The notes under the pieces are model-generated. The model was given only the letters and a program-made list of their open reading frames with translations, searched no databases and was not told the origin of the DNA. The translations under genes and the position numbers were made by a program. 64,000 bases of DNA, from NCBI GenBank assembly GCA_047967505.1, contig CM106539.1; one strand, written 5' to 3'. Source of the DNA: Dipteris shenzhenensis. Taxonomy: Eukaryota > Polypodiophyta > Polypodiopsida > Gleicheniales. Positions 11,001 through 23,648 of this stretch are shown here, in pieces. Position 1 is the first letter of the stretch, and every line of letters begins with the position of its first letter.

Positions 11001-13040
11001 AACTCCAAGTGAGCAATCTATGCCTTCAAGGTACCAGGAGCTGGTTAAGAGTGTCACCAAAGATCTTCCTTCCAATTCTGAAGATGAAGGCAACACACCT
11101 TAGTTTCCTTCCCACAAGTCAAGAAACAATGAGTTTGCAACAGAGGTGACAACACTAGGACAAAAGTGAGATATGTGGCTAGAGTTTTGTTCAATTCATA
11201 TCGAGGGTAGGCTATTATGATTTTGTTCTGGTTTAGTATTTCTCTTGTGCACATCACTCTGCACTTGTATCGCACAGTGATCACACATCCTACTTGCTCC
11301 TTGCACTATGCCTCCCAGAAGTGGTAGGACCCCCCCCCCCCAACAATTTATGGCAATCATGGTGGGACACTGTTGGTGTTGAGTAGCATAAGTGAAGTGG
11401 TGTTCTAGGGTCCTAGAGAGAGAGGTTTTATGCCGAGTAGTTTTGAAATGTTTAAAGGAGCTAGTGGAGAGCTAGTGAGAGAACTAGGACGTACTTGAGG
11501 AGAGTGGAGAAAAGACTTGCCGTAGATGAAACCGAGTACAAGAAGCATTATGTGCAACGGAAGTTCACAAAGTCCTCAGGGCGAGCACAAAGTGAGCCCA
11601 TAGCTAGAGCAAGGAACTTCATCGACACTGACATTCACCTGAATCAATAGGATCCTTGGTGGTCAGATCTGGACTCTAGAGAAGAAGAAGTACAAAGTGA
11701 AGAGTGGGTGAAAGATGAAGGTACAAAATAAGGCTCCTTAGAGACTCATCAAGTTTAAGACATTCCTCCTCTTGCAATGATGTCTCCATCAACAGGATCC
11801 CTAGTTATTTGATTCGGACTCCAAAAAAGAAGAAGTACAAAGTGAAGTGCGAGTGAAAGAGGAAGGTATGAATGAAGGCTCATCAGGGACTCATCAAGGT
11901 CAATCTTGCATTGATGTCTCCATCAACAACCACTTCTATGGGGGGTGGTCACTCCCTCTACTCCTGACTTGTATTTAATTGTGGCCTCCATTTTTGCACC
12001 CCGAGCAGCATAGGAGCCTAGCAAAATAAAACCTTTTGACTTCAAGAATGAGTATCTTCCTATAAAGCTAAGCACACACCTTCATCCAGTTGGGCAGAGG
12101 GATCACAATCAACCTAGGGTGAGAGGCAAAATACCGTTGACATGAAGAGACACTTGGCTAAACAAATCCCTTCTCCAAAATGTTGAGCCTTGAGTTCTGT
12201 AGCTTCTGGAATGTATGTCCTATAAAGTCACTAAGCTACTACTTTAGCTCCAAGCATGAGTTCTATTTCATGCTCTACTCTTAGTGGGGGCAATTTAGTT
12301 AACTTGTCTAGACAAAACATCTACATAATCACTTAGCAATTATGGTTCCTTTCCCAAATAAATGGCATAAATTTCATTTAGCTTGATTGGAAACATTGGA
12401 TTAGCGTTTTGATATCCTTTGAACTTTTTTGTATATTAGCAATGGTAAGATGTAATTTACTTTTTCCTAGTTTTCCTTGCAATTCTTCTTCATTTCCATC
12501 ATTCTTTGAACTTTATTTGCATGTTAATGAAAAAAAAAAAACTTTATTTGCATGTTACGCGTTGTATATCTACTTTACTTTTTTAAATTGGGTCTTAGGA
12601 AAGCATTTTGAATAGAGTTATAGATTTTGCTAAGGGGTTTATGGAATTCTCTCACCTTAACTATCACCATGGGGAATATGAGATGGAGCTAGTGAGGATC
12701 TAATCTCACTCCAACAATTGCAAATCATGAAGACCAAGGGCCTCTCAATAAATTAGTGCATGTCCAAACTAGCTTTTAGTATGCATCTGATGTCATGACT
12801 CCATAAGAAGAGGGAAGAAGGAGGAGGAGGTGGGAAAGAGGGAGTGGAAGAGAGGATGATGCATGAGTGATATGAAGTGGGAAGGGAATGGGGACATGGA
12901 AAACCAATAAAGGAAGGAAGGCAAGCAAATCATATAAGTCACAACACAAGGAGTGGGAGATAAGAAGAGGAGCTGTGTTTTACCGAGTCCATAGTGATAA
13001 AAAAGGCCTTAATATAGCAAGAGGAAGCTTGTACACCACT
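11000..13040. other. Non-coding, TE-derived stretch
   Basis: No coding family is recognised. It contains a C13-14 run at about 11329-11342. A 145-bp duplication lies at 11643-11921 and is listed separately. A 10-A tract at about 12531 follows TGTTAATG. The sequence probably includes 3' parts of the gypsy gag element. Confidence 0.45.
11643..11921. repeat. 145-bp tandem duplication
   Basis: ATCAATAGGATCC at 11643 recurs as ATCAACAGGATCC at 11788. The units share GAAGAAGTACAAAGTGAAG and GACTCATCAAG. The second unit ends near a repeated GATGTCTCCATCAAC. It is a head-to-tail duplication with moderate divergence. Confidence 0.85.
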
Positions 13041-13184
13041 CTCAACACAAGAAATAGAGGACTTTGATGAATTATATTATCTCCTAAGTGGAAACTAGAG
13101 TCCCCACCCAATCTCAACACAAGAAATAGAGGACTTTGATGAATTATATTATCTCCTGAATGGAAACTAGAGTCCCCAACCAAT
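13041..13184. repeat. 72-bp tandem duplication
   Basis: CTCAACACAAGAAATAGAGG occurs at 13041 and at 13113 with nearly identical 72-bp units, and a third copy starts as CTCAATGAGG at 13185. Because 72 is divisible by three, the minus-strand frame repeats GDSSFH..GDNIIHQSPLF twice. There is no sign that this is a real protein. Confidence 0.9.
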
Positions 13185-13632
13185 CTCAATGAGGATGACA
13201 TGGAAATCCGACAATCAGGGCAAATTACTGGGTTGACAATGTGGAACTACTGCAAACAAATGTACAACTCAATTCAAAATTGCTACTGCAATAGCCAATG
13301 TAGATTGACTCAAGGGAAGAAATACAAGATGTAGCCACATATCACAAAGACCTCACTAGTGTACTAGATAGTGTGTCTCTATAAGAATCACAAGTGAACA
13401 ATGTTGTTGACTTTGATGCTCCATTGCCACAAAACCACAAAACAAATCTAGTGACACTCTACAGTAAACGACCATTCAGGATAAAGAATAGGGTGCCTAT
13501 GGGTGTATAGAATCCAATTATATAATCATTATAGGCAAGAGAATCCCACATTTCACATCATATAGCATAGCAATCAACAATTACAACAATGGTCAGAGCT
13601 ATTTGTGCTAGTATGGCATCAGAAGAGCACTA

Positions 13633-13869
13633 ATGAGAAATGGAAAGAAAGGTGATCCCATCACTCCAAAAAAGTTGCAGAATGTAAAGACAAAGATTAA
13701 AATGATCAAGGAAAGGATGGGAGAGCAAATGCAACAAGAATTCCTTATACAAAGTGCTCTAGAAGAAAGTAGGAAGGATGCACTTACCATAATGTCCCTA
13801 CAACAAGAACACCTTCAGATTTTAGCTGCCTTGAGCAATAAGGTGGAGGTAGAGCATTCACTCTACTAA
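13633..13869 (+). CDS. Short coiled-coil-like ORF, function unknown
   Basis: A 78-codon frame is rich in K, E, Q and M (KLQNVKTKIKMIKERMGEQ, then SALEESRKDALTIMSLQQEH) and would form an amphipathic helix. Sense-like codons continue downstream in the same style (to about 14280) but are broken by stops. This suggests a decayed longer coiled-coil protein, possibly TE-encoded. No family is recognised, and it is unlikely to be an intact host gene. Confidence 0.25.
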   Translation: MRNGKKGDPITPKKLQNVKTKIKMIKERMGEQMQQEFLIQSALEESRKDALTIMSLQQEHLQILAALSNKVEVEHSLY

Positions 13870-16800
13870 ATGAAATTATCTTGTGATGAACTAAAAAATG
13901 AAATAGTACTTAAAGGAAAGCCAGATGCGTGAAGATGATCAAATCCATGCAATAATTAACACAAACACTGAGTTGCAAAAAACTCTCTGAGGTTTGAAAC
14001 ATCAAGCACTAGAGTAGGAATGTAAACCATCAAAGAAGAAAATTATGAAAGCCAATGTAGAAATTGATGTTAAAGGACAAGAGATAATGTAGCTTTCAGT
14101 ATTTAATGATCAATTGCTAGGACAACAAAAAGAAGATAGAAAATTCAATAATCTAAATCTTGCCTATACCTCAACACTTGGTAAGTATAAAGAAGTATGC
14201 ACAGTGCTACAAAGTCAAAAGGCAATAAGTTGCAAACTCAAAATTCAAGTACTGAATCAAGTTGATGACGATGTAGAGGATTCAACATAAGATCTATTGC
14301 TACAAGGCACCACCCATTGTACTAAGATCTTGTTGTAGTCCTTAAGTAAGAGGATCATGTCGAAGGACAATCTTGAATTTAGTGGAGACACTTGAAACTA
14401 GAGCTGCATTTCCTCTGAGCAAGATTGTATGAGCGAGGTCCTATGAGTGATTCAAGATTTGCAATACACTCAAGGAGTGTTTAGTTGAGAAACTACCTTG
14501 GAAATTCTCTTCATTTTCATTTTGGAGTGCTTAGTAGAATGCAATTTGTTGGCTATTTCCAGAGTGTAGGGGAACGAATTTTACAGATTGTCTATTCTAT
14601 TAAAAGTAAGCACAATTAGAAAGCATGAAAAACTAAGGCAAAAACAATGAACCCATAATTAAATACTACGCTTCCATTTAACCATAGCTTATTATACCTC
14701 CTCTCCATAGAGTCTTATTATCACTTTTTTTGGCTCTCATCAGAGGCTTCATCAATGAAAATCAATAACTATTTCACTAAAAAATGAAAGATCAACTAAG
14801 ATTGAATATTTATGACTATTTTTATACTCTTAAAAATGAAATTAAGAATTTAAGAGTCTAAATGATATGATTTATAACTTGTAACCTTGTAGATGTGCTC
14901 AAATGGCCTTTTTTGTTTGATTTGAGTGGCTAAATGACTATATTTGGACATTGGATGTAAAACATTTTAAAACTTGTTGTCTAAGATAGTTTCTCTAGCA
15001 AAACTACCTTGGAAGGATTCCTACAAATGGATTTCTTAGGAGAATCCCCCCATGAAGAGGGGTTATGAGAGGTTTTCTTCAAGTATAATCCTCTATCAAA
15101 TAGGAGATTTGAGGGGATTTCTATGGGAAACCCACTCTACATGTGGGTCTTTTCATAATTCTTTCCATCTCAGTATCCACCATGCCTAGCATCATTGGCA
15201 TTGTTAGATGAAGTTGTCCATCTTTGTGTCAAGATCTATGGATAAACACATAGTTTCTTTGAGAAATGTGGTTTTAGTATCATACCCTAATATGCTTTTT
15301 TTTGAAGTAGAAATGTGAAATTTTTGTCCTTCGCTCAGATGCTCGGAGGTTTTTGCTTAGAAAACAACCACCCCCCTTGCAACTCAAGAAGATAAATGTA
15401 GTATATGATCTCAATTGGAATAGGCTCATGGTCACAAAGACTATCCCTGATTTATGCCAGAAAATAGATGACGATGAGAGAAATGTATTTTGTTTCCCAG
15501 TTCATGCAAATGTCATGTGGATAAAACTAGATGAAATGCTTATATATGAATGCTTGATGGGAAGTCCTCCTCTTGAAGTAGTAGATGGACTCTTACTCCT
15601 ATTACAACAAATACCATCACCCTATCTAGGGTATAATTTCAAGTCAAATCCAACCTTGAAGCTGACTATGCCTTAAAAAATTGACAAAGATCTATATGAA
15701 GAATATGTCATCTATCTTAAATCTAATCTTCCCTATCTCGGCACTCTCTTTTCTTATCTTCTCTATCCTTCCCTATCTCCAATACCATACTCCATAACTT
15801 TCTTGAGATCCATGCTAGCCCAAATTCCTCATCATGCCTCTTTTCTCATGCCTCTCAACACTTACTATAATCCAAGAGTCTCATCCCTCCCATCCAATAA
15901 CACCTAATTTTTTTCCACCACTTGAAAACCCTTCCCTAGAGGATTATCAAGTCATCATTGAATCCATTTTCCCTACTCTTTCTCCACTTCCCACCAACCT
16001 CCCTCCTTTTCCATTCTCTAATTCACTACTTGCTTCCACCTCATGTCTATCCCTATATAAACCTCTTCTTCTCCTCCAAGGCCACATCTTCCTTAGACAC
16101 CCATTGAATTTCCAATGGAAGGCATAATCAATGATTCCAACCATGAGCTTGATGATATAGATAATCCAAATCGAATAGCCACATAGGAGTTGAATAAGGA
16201 TACACAATATACAAATAGAATTCCAATGCCTAATAATCCAACATGAGAGGCAATACCCAAACATGCAATCAAGAGGAAAATGGGACCTCTTAGGGATTTC
16301 CAAGCACATTTGCCAAGCGCAAATCACTCCAAACATAAGCAAAAATTTGGATCCATAACTTGCATGGCAGAGACCAAAGCTTCTCAAAGACAAATGCCTC
16401 CTTCAGTATTTATAGGCACCATCTTCCTTTTGAATGCATCCCATGTTTTATGTTGTACCCCGTCTCACTACCTACAGGTGGGATTCCAGTAAACGTGATT
16501 TAGACAAGGAATATGCTCCTCATAATTGGTTCCTAAATAAATACATACTCTAAAGTGAAATGGACCTTCCAAGAAACACTTATTGGAGCCTTGGACAAAC
16601 ACGCATTACAGATGTGAGGTAGCCATGACAAAACACTCAAGTGCCAAATATAGTGAAGCTAGATGTGTCCCTCACCATTGATGACCATATTCCCATGCTC
16701 AGTTTCAATACCAATGAATAGAGAGATGCTCAAACATCTAGTAGCCTCTCTCAACAAGCCATATCACGTGAAGGGAGGTATATGTGTCTATTTGAAGAAA

Positions 16801-17015
16801 TGGTTGATATTGGCTTCTTAAACACTAACCAAACAATCTATGCAGTTCGAAGATTCAAAGGAAAAGATAAAAAGCAAGATCAACCCATCTATCACTGATG
16901 CCATTTTTACCACACTCATTGGGTAAAAGCAATTGCATCACAACATCACCTGCAAACTCCAGCATAACCCGAGGATGGGTAATCAAATCAGTCTGGGGGA
17001 GTTATTAACCCAGTG
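13870..17015. other. Gene-poor stretch
   Basis: No gene is recognised. Frames of about 97-148 codons at 15353-15676, 15834-16127 and 15947-16393 (-) have no recognisable domain. A purine run CTGGGGGAG at about 16992 lies about 20 bp before the LTR-like unit at 17016. It could be the polypurine tract of the element that owns that LTR. Confidence 0.45.
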
Positions 17016-17169
17016 TGTAGAGTAGCAGCAAAGTTTTGCTTGTAATATCTTGAGCTTGAAAGATGGTATGATGAATCTAAAATGATGAGGATAGCCAAAA
17101 TCCTCTCTATAAAAAATTTGATCATATAGTATCAAGAACCTGAGAGAGAAAGACTAAAAATAGAGAGAT

Positions 17170-17445
17170 ACATACTAGATGCCTACACTTTCTAAGGTCC
17201 CCTACAAAAAGTGTAGAGACCCCAAGGGGTTCCCTAAAAAAAGTATAAAGACTCTTACCCAAGAAGTCTCCTACAAAATAGGTCCCACCATTGAGGTCAA
17301 AAAGTGTGGAGACTCTTACCTAAGAGGTCTCCTATAAAAGAGACCCGCCCTTGAGGTTCCCTATAAAAATTTTAGAGCATCTTATCCAAGAGATCTCCTA
17401 CAAAAGAGGTCCCATCAAGAAGTCTCCTATGAATTGTGTAGAGAC
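17170..17445. repeat. Minisatellite, unit about 65 bp, in LTR-like copy 1
   Basis: Degenerate units built from AGAGGTCTCCTAYAAAAGAG, CCCTTGAGGT, CCCTAYAAAAAGTGTAGAG and ACTCTTACC are repeated about four times. The units are imperfect and vary in length. The array sits in the position that the 13-bp array occupies in the copy at 62.7 kb. Confidence 0.7.
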
Positions 17446-17555
17446 CAACTTGTATAAATCTCTCTCAATGGAAAGAATCTCCCACTCTTTGGGGTTTAGT
17501 GTTTAGGTATGCTTTTGTATTCATGTGAGTAATGTCCCTTGTGTCTATGCTCCCA

Positions 17556-17800
17556 TACACTACCATGTTCTAGCATGCCCTTACCCTTGCACTCCCTCCT
17601 CCCATCTCCTACTCCTCCTTGCTCTTCCTCTAATACACTATCGTGTTCTAGAATGCCCTTACCCTTGCACTCCTTACCCTTCTACTCCCTCCTGTGATCT
17701 CCTCCTTGCTCTTCCTCCAATACACTATCATGTTTTAGAATACCCTTACCCTTGCACTCCTTACCCTACCACTCCCTCCTCTGATCTCCTCATCCTCCTC
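17556..17800. repeat. Triplicated 78-87-bp unit
   Basis: Three head-to-tail copies start ACACTAYCRTGTTYTAGMAT, followed by CCCTTACCCTTGCACTCC and a TCTCCTCCTTGCTCTTCCTC end. They start at about 17557, 17636 and 17723. The frame over them encodes repeated HYHVLECPYPCTPYP, which is probably not a real protein. A (CTC)n-like tract follows to about 17870. Confidence 0.85.
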
Positions 17801-17950
17801 CCTCTTCCTCCTCCTCCCTCCTCCTCCTCCTCCTCCTCCACCTCCCTTCTCCTCCTCCTTCCTCCCTTGATCCTCTTCCTTAAACCCTTACCCCTTGAAG
17901 TCGTGAAGGAGACTAGCTCTCCACTCCTCAATCTTGAACTCTTCTTAAAC

Positions 17951-20300
17951 CTTGAAATTTTGGACTTTTATTTTTCTAGTTTTGAAATTGGACTTTACTA
18001 AAGTCTAAAAATTCTATATATGGCTTCTAGACTTTTTCTATGTATGTCATGACTTTCTTCTCTCTCTTTTTTAAGAGAGCTTCTACATTCATCTTAGTAG
18101 GTTAGAGTCCTATGTAGAATACTAGACTTTGTTGAAGTAAAATCACCCCAAGCGAGATTTACGCATGGGGGGCTTTCATTCCTAACAAACATCTTCCTTC
18201 CAACTAGTTTGCATTTAGTCATTTTGTTAACTGGTTGCATAGTCTATGAGGTAGGTTTCTTCTCTCTTGCAATGGACCTAAAGCAGTAGCCAAGCTTTGA
18301 TACCATTGAAACCAAAATATGGAATTCTCTTAGACATAAAATATAGGTTGAGGAATTGAAAGAAACTAAAAGCACTACAAGATGTGACACAACACCGATA
18401 CAATCTCCCCCCCTCCCCCCCAGTTGAGTGGCTCATGCTTCATCATCTATAGTATTGGAGATCTTTTAATAAAGCACAAGGATCCAAAAATAACATGACC
18501 AAAATTATCCCTTCCCTCCACTAAAATAAGGGATGCTTTAACATATGCTCTTGGGGCTTAACTTATCCAAAAGTGATTTATATCCTTTCATAACCAAAAT
18601 GTATTTCCCATGGCATAGAATATCAAGTACTACAAAAATTGGGCTATGGCCATATGATATGCACTCGTGCAATAGCCAAATTAGTATACATTAACTTAAG
18701 AAATATCTTGCATGTAAAATGAGTTGTAGATTAGGTGAGCATTGAGAAACCTTTTGTTACAATAGGAGCTATGCATAAAGGAGGATAGCTAAAATATTAA
18801 CAGCACAAAGGAGGGTGCACAAATATTAATAGCTATGACTAGGTGAAAGGAGATCTATGTTCATAGCTATTAATATCTTCCCATGAAGAGGGAGCTATAA
18901 GTTGGGTGAGAAGAGGTAGGAGCCCATACATTAATTAAGACAACTAAAGGTAGAAGCCATATATGAAATAAGATAATTAACCTCTAGCATGACCATAATG
19001 GCCCAAATTATGAATTTCTTTGTAAATGTCAAAATAACGCTACACTTTTGGGGCTCTTAAGTAGAATCCTCCTATTTTCATGTTGGTCCATATATAGTTC
19101 CTTGAATTCATTCAATTTATACATTGGTTAATATAATAATACAAGTTTCCACAATATTCACCAAATATTTTCTATGATGTTTTTTGTTTATAAATGAGAA
19201 ATGGACGACTTTGTGACCTATTGTACATGCAATATTTAATCCAATGATAAATTTCGTGATAATTTTGTATAGATGGTTTAAATTATTTAATTTGCATGTT
19301 GATTTATATAATAATGCATGATTCTTTACATACATATGATAGAATAATGCCTTTATAGTACACTTAGTAAATGTATTAATTGTTACAAATAAAGTCTAAA
19401 ACACGAAGATAGTTTTTCTTCATATTTCTCTTGAGCTAACAAGAACAATTAAAAGATATAATAATGACTTGTATATGGTTTCTCTCTAACTTAAAATTTT
19501 CATAACATTTAGATTAGAACAAAGCTATGCGTAACAAGAAATGAGAATATATTAAAAGTTCACATGATAATGTAGGCAACCTTAATTTTGTAAAATGTCT
19601 AAAGCGTAGTATGCATCTCTCAATTGATAATAATTGAATGGAATCTATGCTCCTTTCCATCAAAGTTTCTTTGTTGCTTAGTTGGATATTTTCAAGACTT
19701 TTGCATTAATAGGTTCAATGTGATATACTCATCTCACCTTAAGATGTTGTTGAGAGCATGATCTTGCATTAAGCAAGCGCGTACCTTGAAATACCAACCT
19801 TGATGAGTGTGAGTCATGAAGCATGCATATACATTGACATAAAGAGCTAACAAATCGCTTAGGGTAAAGGGGTCGGTAAAAAGAGGCGGGTGCCTTTTAA
19901 AATGCCCCACCAAGTAGTCCTCATAGAAAAAGAGGATGTGTCAAGCTCTTCTTTAGTGCCTTACTATTGGCCCTTACTTGACTAAAGCATAGGCTCTCAT
20001 AGTTTTCTATGTTCCACGAAATATTCGAAAAGTTTAAAAATGAAAATTAGCTCCGAATCCATGAAGGTGCATCAGCAGATGCACGCCAAACGATCCTGTT
20101 ACTTTGTGCACATGAGGCTCACCTCGGGTATTGTGAAGGAAGCCTCAGGGAGTTTGAAATTGCAAGCAAAGCCGCACGCCAAGATCATCCGTTGCATCTC
20201 GAGGTGCTGCTCCTCTCTCTCACAGCTTTCTTTCATGGTTCTACATCATACAAAGCCGTGCGCTAGCAGAACGTTCTGATTCTTTCTTGGGCAGGACTGC
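17951..20300. other. AT-rich intergenic DNA
   Basis: No gene is recognised. A C-rich run CCCCCCTCCCCCCC lies at about 18408-18421. GC content rises from about 20040 toward the LEA_2-like gene. That rise may mark the gene's 5' flank, or the end of a repeat shared with 28.5 kb. Confidence 0.45.
20192..20223 (+). repeat. Inverted copy of a 32-bp block also at 28531-28564
   Basis: TTGCATCTCGAGGTGCTGCT followed by CCTCTCTCTCAC is nearly identical to the reverse complement of 28532-28564, with one substitution and one CT-unit difference. This is a dispersed inverted pair about 8.3 kb apart around the LEA_2-like gene and a LINE. It may be the conserved end of a repeat family. Confidence 0.75.
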
Positions 20301-20342
20301 TTTCCTCTGGTGCTTGGATCGGTTGCTTGACGACTTGCAGCA

Positions 20343-20590
20343 TGTATTCCTTCTCTTGTGGCGCACACGAGAAAACCAGAGAGATCTTCAGTTTATAGGC
20401 TTACATGAGATCTCTGGCCTGTGTCTTCATCGGGTCTAAACGTACAAAAGATCGAGGAAATGCAGAAACAGGACAGAAGCCTTGGCGGAGGCACTGCATG
20501 TGTAATCCTCCTTATGGTTATCGTCTCCGTCCTCATTCTTCTCATCACTGTGTATTTTTCAGAGTTCCAGCCCAAGGACCTTGCGATTAA
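20343..20590 (+). promoter_or_regulatory. Two upstream ORFs before the LEA_2-like start
   Basis: An ATG at 20343 opens an 18-codon frame ending at 20399. A second ATG at 20405 opens a 61-codon frame that runs out of frame into the main coding region and stops at 20590. If the transcript starts upstream of 20343, both would reduce translation of the main ORF. If it starts after 20407, they are irrelevant. No clear TATA box was identified. Confidence 0.35.
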
Positions 20591-21044
20591 CGTCGACAAC
20601 GTGACAGCTGAAAGCGCGAACTCTGCCTGGAATAACACAGTAGGGCAGATGTTGCTTGGTCTCACTCTGCGTGTGAAGGTGTCAGTGCACAACCCAAACT
20701 TGGCCTCTTTCCAGTATTCATATGTGGAAACTTCAATTTGGTACAAAGGAAAAGAAATGGGCTTCGTTGCGCTCCCTGGGGGTGCTGTGGCATCGAAGTC
20801 CACTACGAAATTTACAGTTTATCTCAGCACGACTACGGACAACTTGTTATCAGATCCCACGCTCGAGTCTGGCGCTGCGATGCCACAGATCCTCCCTGTG
20901 ACCACTAATATGGCGATCTCGGGCCAAGTCACAGTGCTGGGCAGCATCAGCCACCATACAGCTGCAGTAAACGCGTGCATCGTCAGCATTTCTACGATCT
21001 CACAAGCTGTAGTTGCCTATGGTTGCCAAACTACTTATGTCTGA
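20460..21044 (+). CDS. LEA_2 / NDR1-HIN1-like membrane protein
   Basis: The frame encodes 194 residues from the first in-frame ATG at 20460, which has A at -3. The frame is open back to a stop at 20406, but that part has no Met. A cytosolic N-terminus of about 12 residues precedes one hydrophobic segment, ACVILLMVIVSVLILLITVY (about 13-32), as in a signal anchor. A LEA_2 (WHy-like) beta domain follows: LRVKVSVHNPNLASFQY (about 69-85), then ETSIWYKGKEMGFVALPGG and KSTTKFTVYL. The N-P-N after the first strand is the hallmark of this family. Known relatives sit at the plasma membrane or ER and take part in pathogen and stress responses. Their biochemical activity is not established. The frame is intact, with higher GC than its flanks and no intron inside, which suggests a functional host gene. 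A 5' intron cannot be excluded. Confidence 0.85.
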   Translation: MQKQDRSLGGGTACVILLMVIVSVLILLITVYFSEFQPKDLAINVDNVTAESANSAWNNTVGQMLLGLTLRVKVSVHNPNLASFQYSYVETSIWYKGKEMGFVALPGGAVASKSTTKFTVYLSTTTDNLLSDPTLESGAAMPQILPVTTNMAISGQVTVLGSISHHTAAVNACIVSISTISQAVVAYGCQTTYV

Positions 21045-23017
21045 TTCAAGAGTGACGATCTCAAGTTCAAATCAAGGATGGAATTTCTTAATTAAATACA
21101 GAACCGTGAGTTATTTTTGGATCAAAGCATGTAATGATGCCAAATGCCTTGAAAAAGGTAGCCAAATTTCTTACAAAATTTGTCTCACATTTTGTGTCCT
21201 TACATGTCTACATGTTACTTATCTTTGGATTACCTTCAATGATGTCAAGTGGTAAATTTGTAAATGAATTGATTTTTTATGTAATACTTCACTTTGTCTC
21301 TAAGCTACAAAGTCGAACCTTGGGGTGTTTATATCTCGGGTATGTTCGAAAAAATGGATATGGGTTCAATTGAGCACATAAATCTATGTACATAAGGGAG
21401 TGTTGGTTCCCCAAATAAAAATTATTAACTTTAATTAGGGGAAAGGACTTTACAACTTGTTTGCCCTTTGAATGTATCTATTATGTAGGAGTTCGCTAGG
21501 TCTAGACCCTTTGAAGTTAAATGATACTAATATAAATCATCATGAGGGCCTAATGATTAAGAATGGTCATATTGGTTGTTTTTCCCCTAGTTTGTCTTGA
21601 CTAGTTTGTTCAACCTAATTGAAGTTTGCTCATTGTGACTTGATAAACTATTTTGACAGTTTATGATAACATCAAGCAAGTATGTATCGGCATTGCAAAG
21701 GTAAGTAGATTAGAAAAACTTGGCAAGCAAGGTTTAATGTTGACCTGGAAAATACCAACATTGTAAGCACATAGAGGCGAGCAAGAAAACTAGAACACAT
21801 TCGAGCCAAAGTAGATAGACAGACAGGACTCAAGTAGACAACCTACACAAAAGCTACTATAAGCATGACAATGCAACAATGGCAAAGAGGTGAGCAGCTT
21901 AGCATAGGAAACTACATGTGACATTCAACCTAAGTATTTGCAAGCAAGCTAATATGCAAATTACTACTAGCACACCTACACTAGTCGCTACTACTACAAC
22001 CTCACAAGCAACTACAGTGGACTATATTGACCAAATAGGAATGCAAGCTCACAAGATAGACTCATGATCGTCGACCTATAGCACAAGGACCACAACTTGA
22101 TGATCTACAAGGTGCAAATGCAATGCGACCCGCAACAACATAGAGAAGGTGAACACCAACATTTAGAAAATATGACCAATGACTGTACAACCACAAGCAA
22201 CATGGCAATCAAGCAAGGCAACAATGCAACATGGTTGTAAAAATAACATGTGACTTCAATGTAGCAGCCAAGCACAACAAATAAAGGCAACTTTGAGCAG
22301 GCCTTGATGATGAAAAACATAGAGTACGGTGATGGCGATGTCCTTAGTAGCCACACATAAGGAAGAATATAAGAGACGTGTCATTGACATGTGGTAGATA
22401 TGGCCATGGAGGAAGAGACATGGTACGACACGTGCGATGCTCACATGGTAAGCAAATAAGGCCACATCAACAGAGATGTGGTAGTGGTTGCATCATCAGC
22501 CACAAGACAGCTAGCATCATACCACCTCAATAGTCCACACAGCATAGTTCTACCTCAACAATCCACATGGCATAGTGTGACCTCAATAAACCACCTGGTA
22601 TTGTGCCACCTCAGGACTAGCATGCGGCACATAACATACTTAGCACATTGCCATAGCAGTCCTATGGAATAGAGTGCCACCTTAGCACACTACCACATCT
22701 TCACACACCTCTTACTAAGCAAACTTTGCACACATCATGTGCACATGTACCATGTCACACTTGTGCTTCATAGGAAACACACTTTGCATGTGCACCTGAT
22801 GACTACATCACCTCTTTTAGCCCCTCTTCTTAACCAAATTTTAGCATGCCATAGCTTTTGATCCAATTATAACTTTCAGGTGTTCCACAAAAGCTAAGCA
22901 ATCAATTTCTTGAGCTCTATGCACTCATCACATCACACACAAGTTTTGACACTTTCATTGTATAGTTTAAATTGTTTCTTAATTTCATTGCTATGATGTA
23001 TAGTCTATCATAGATCA
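21045..23017. other. Intergenic DNA downstream of the LEA_2-like gene
   Basis: No gene is recognised. An AATTAAATA motif at about 21090 could serve as a polyadenylation signal for the LEA_2-like gene. At 22500-22680 short units related to CCACCTCAATAGTCCACAC recur three or four times in degenerate form. Confidence 0.45.
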
Positions 23018-23018
23018 T

Positions 23019-23054
<36 letters not shown>

Positions 23055-23094
23055 GGTGAAGTGTGTGTGTGTGTGTGTGGTGAGAGAGAGAGAG
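23018..23094. repeat. (TG)n/(GA)n microsatellite
   Basis: About 16 TG units are followed by TTGGTGAAG, about 9 more TG units, then GGTGAGAGAGAGAGAG. It is a compound dinucleotide repeat immediately upstream of the LINE at 23.1-26.2 kb. Confidence 0.95.
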
Positions 23095-23648
23095 GTCCTG
23101 CAACCCTTGCTCCAGCCGTCCCATCAGCTCCTTAGACTCCTTGGATAAGCCCGTCTGCCTCAGCTACCTGCTGCTCCACATCAGCAACCAAAAACCAATT
23201 TTCTGGGGTCCTCAATCCTTATCGTATAGGCTCGCCATAGCTCTGGTACAGTTTCGTATAGATGTATGTACTTGTATGGCCTTTCTTGCCCTATTCTCAG
23301 GCTGTTGATGCCGGCTCATTCTATGCTCCTGGGTGGTTGTTGTACCGGATTTGCTCATGGGCTACCTCTACACGCTGGTTCTGAGGGTTTTCTCTTCCTC
23401 CTTTCTCTCCCTTTTTGGTTCCTGGGACTTGTGTCCTCTTTCCATCACCAGAACTTCTCCTTCTTCTCTGATTTCTAGTTCATTTTGGAGCTTTTTCTTG
23501 TTTTTTCTCTTTTCCTTCTCCAGAACTTGTATTTCCTTTTTAAATCACTAAATATCTTTTTCCTCTTCTTCTCCTTGAAAATACAAGTTTCTTCTCTTCT
23601 ATCACTCTACAGGTACCTTCTTCTTGGGTTCCATCTTCTTCAGAAGAT
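23095..23648 (+). other. Probable 5' leader of the 23.6-kb LINE
   Basis: A moderately GC-rich, then pyrimidine-rich leader (CTTTTTCTTGTTTTTTCTCTT) precedes the ORF1 start at 23649. No coding family is recognised. A transcribed 5' UTR of the LINE is the simplest reading, inferred from position only. Confidence 0.4.

Larger units (their letters stand above)
17016..17950 (+). mobile_element. LTR-like unit, copy 1 (minisatellite-bearing)
   Basis: It begins TGTAGAGTAGCAGCAAAG and is homologous to 62664-63530 on the same strand. Shared landmarks in order are GTAGAGTAGCRGCAAAG at the start, an internal tandem array, CAACTTGTATAAATC, then CCACTCTTTGGGG, then TTGCACTCCTTACCC, and finally a long CCTCCTCCTC tract with TAAACCCTTA. 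TATAAAT at about 17452 may be a promoter. The internal array is unrelated in sequence to that of the other copy. A candidate polypurine tract lies just upstream. I infer an LTR or non-autonomous LTR element. No target-site duplication or PBS was identified. Confidence 0.6.

Noticed and set aside
20421-20460. GTG start for the LEA_2-like protein
   Set aside because: Plant nuclear genes start at ATG. The first in-frame ATG is 20460.
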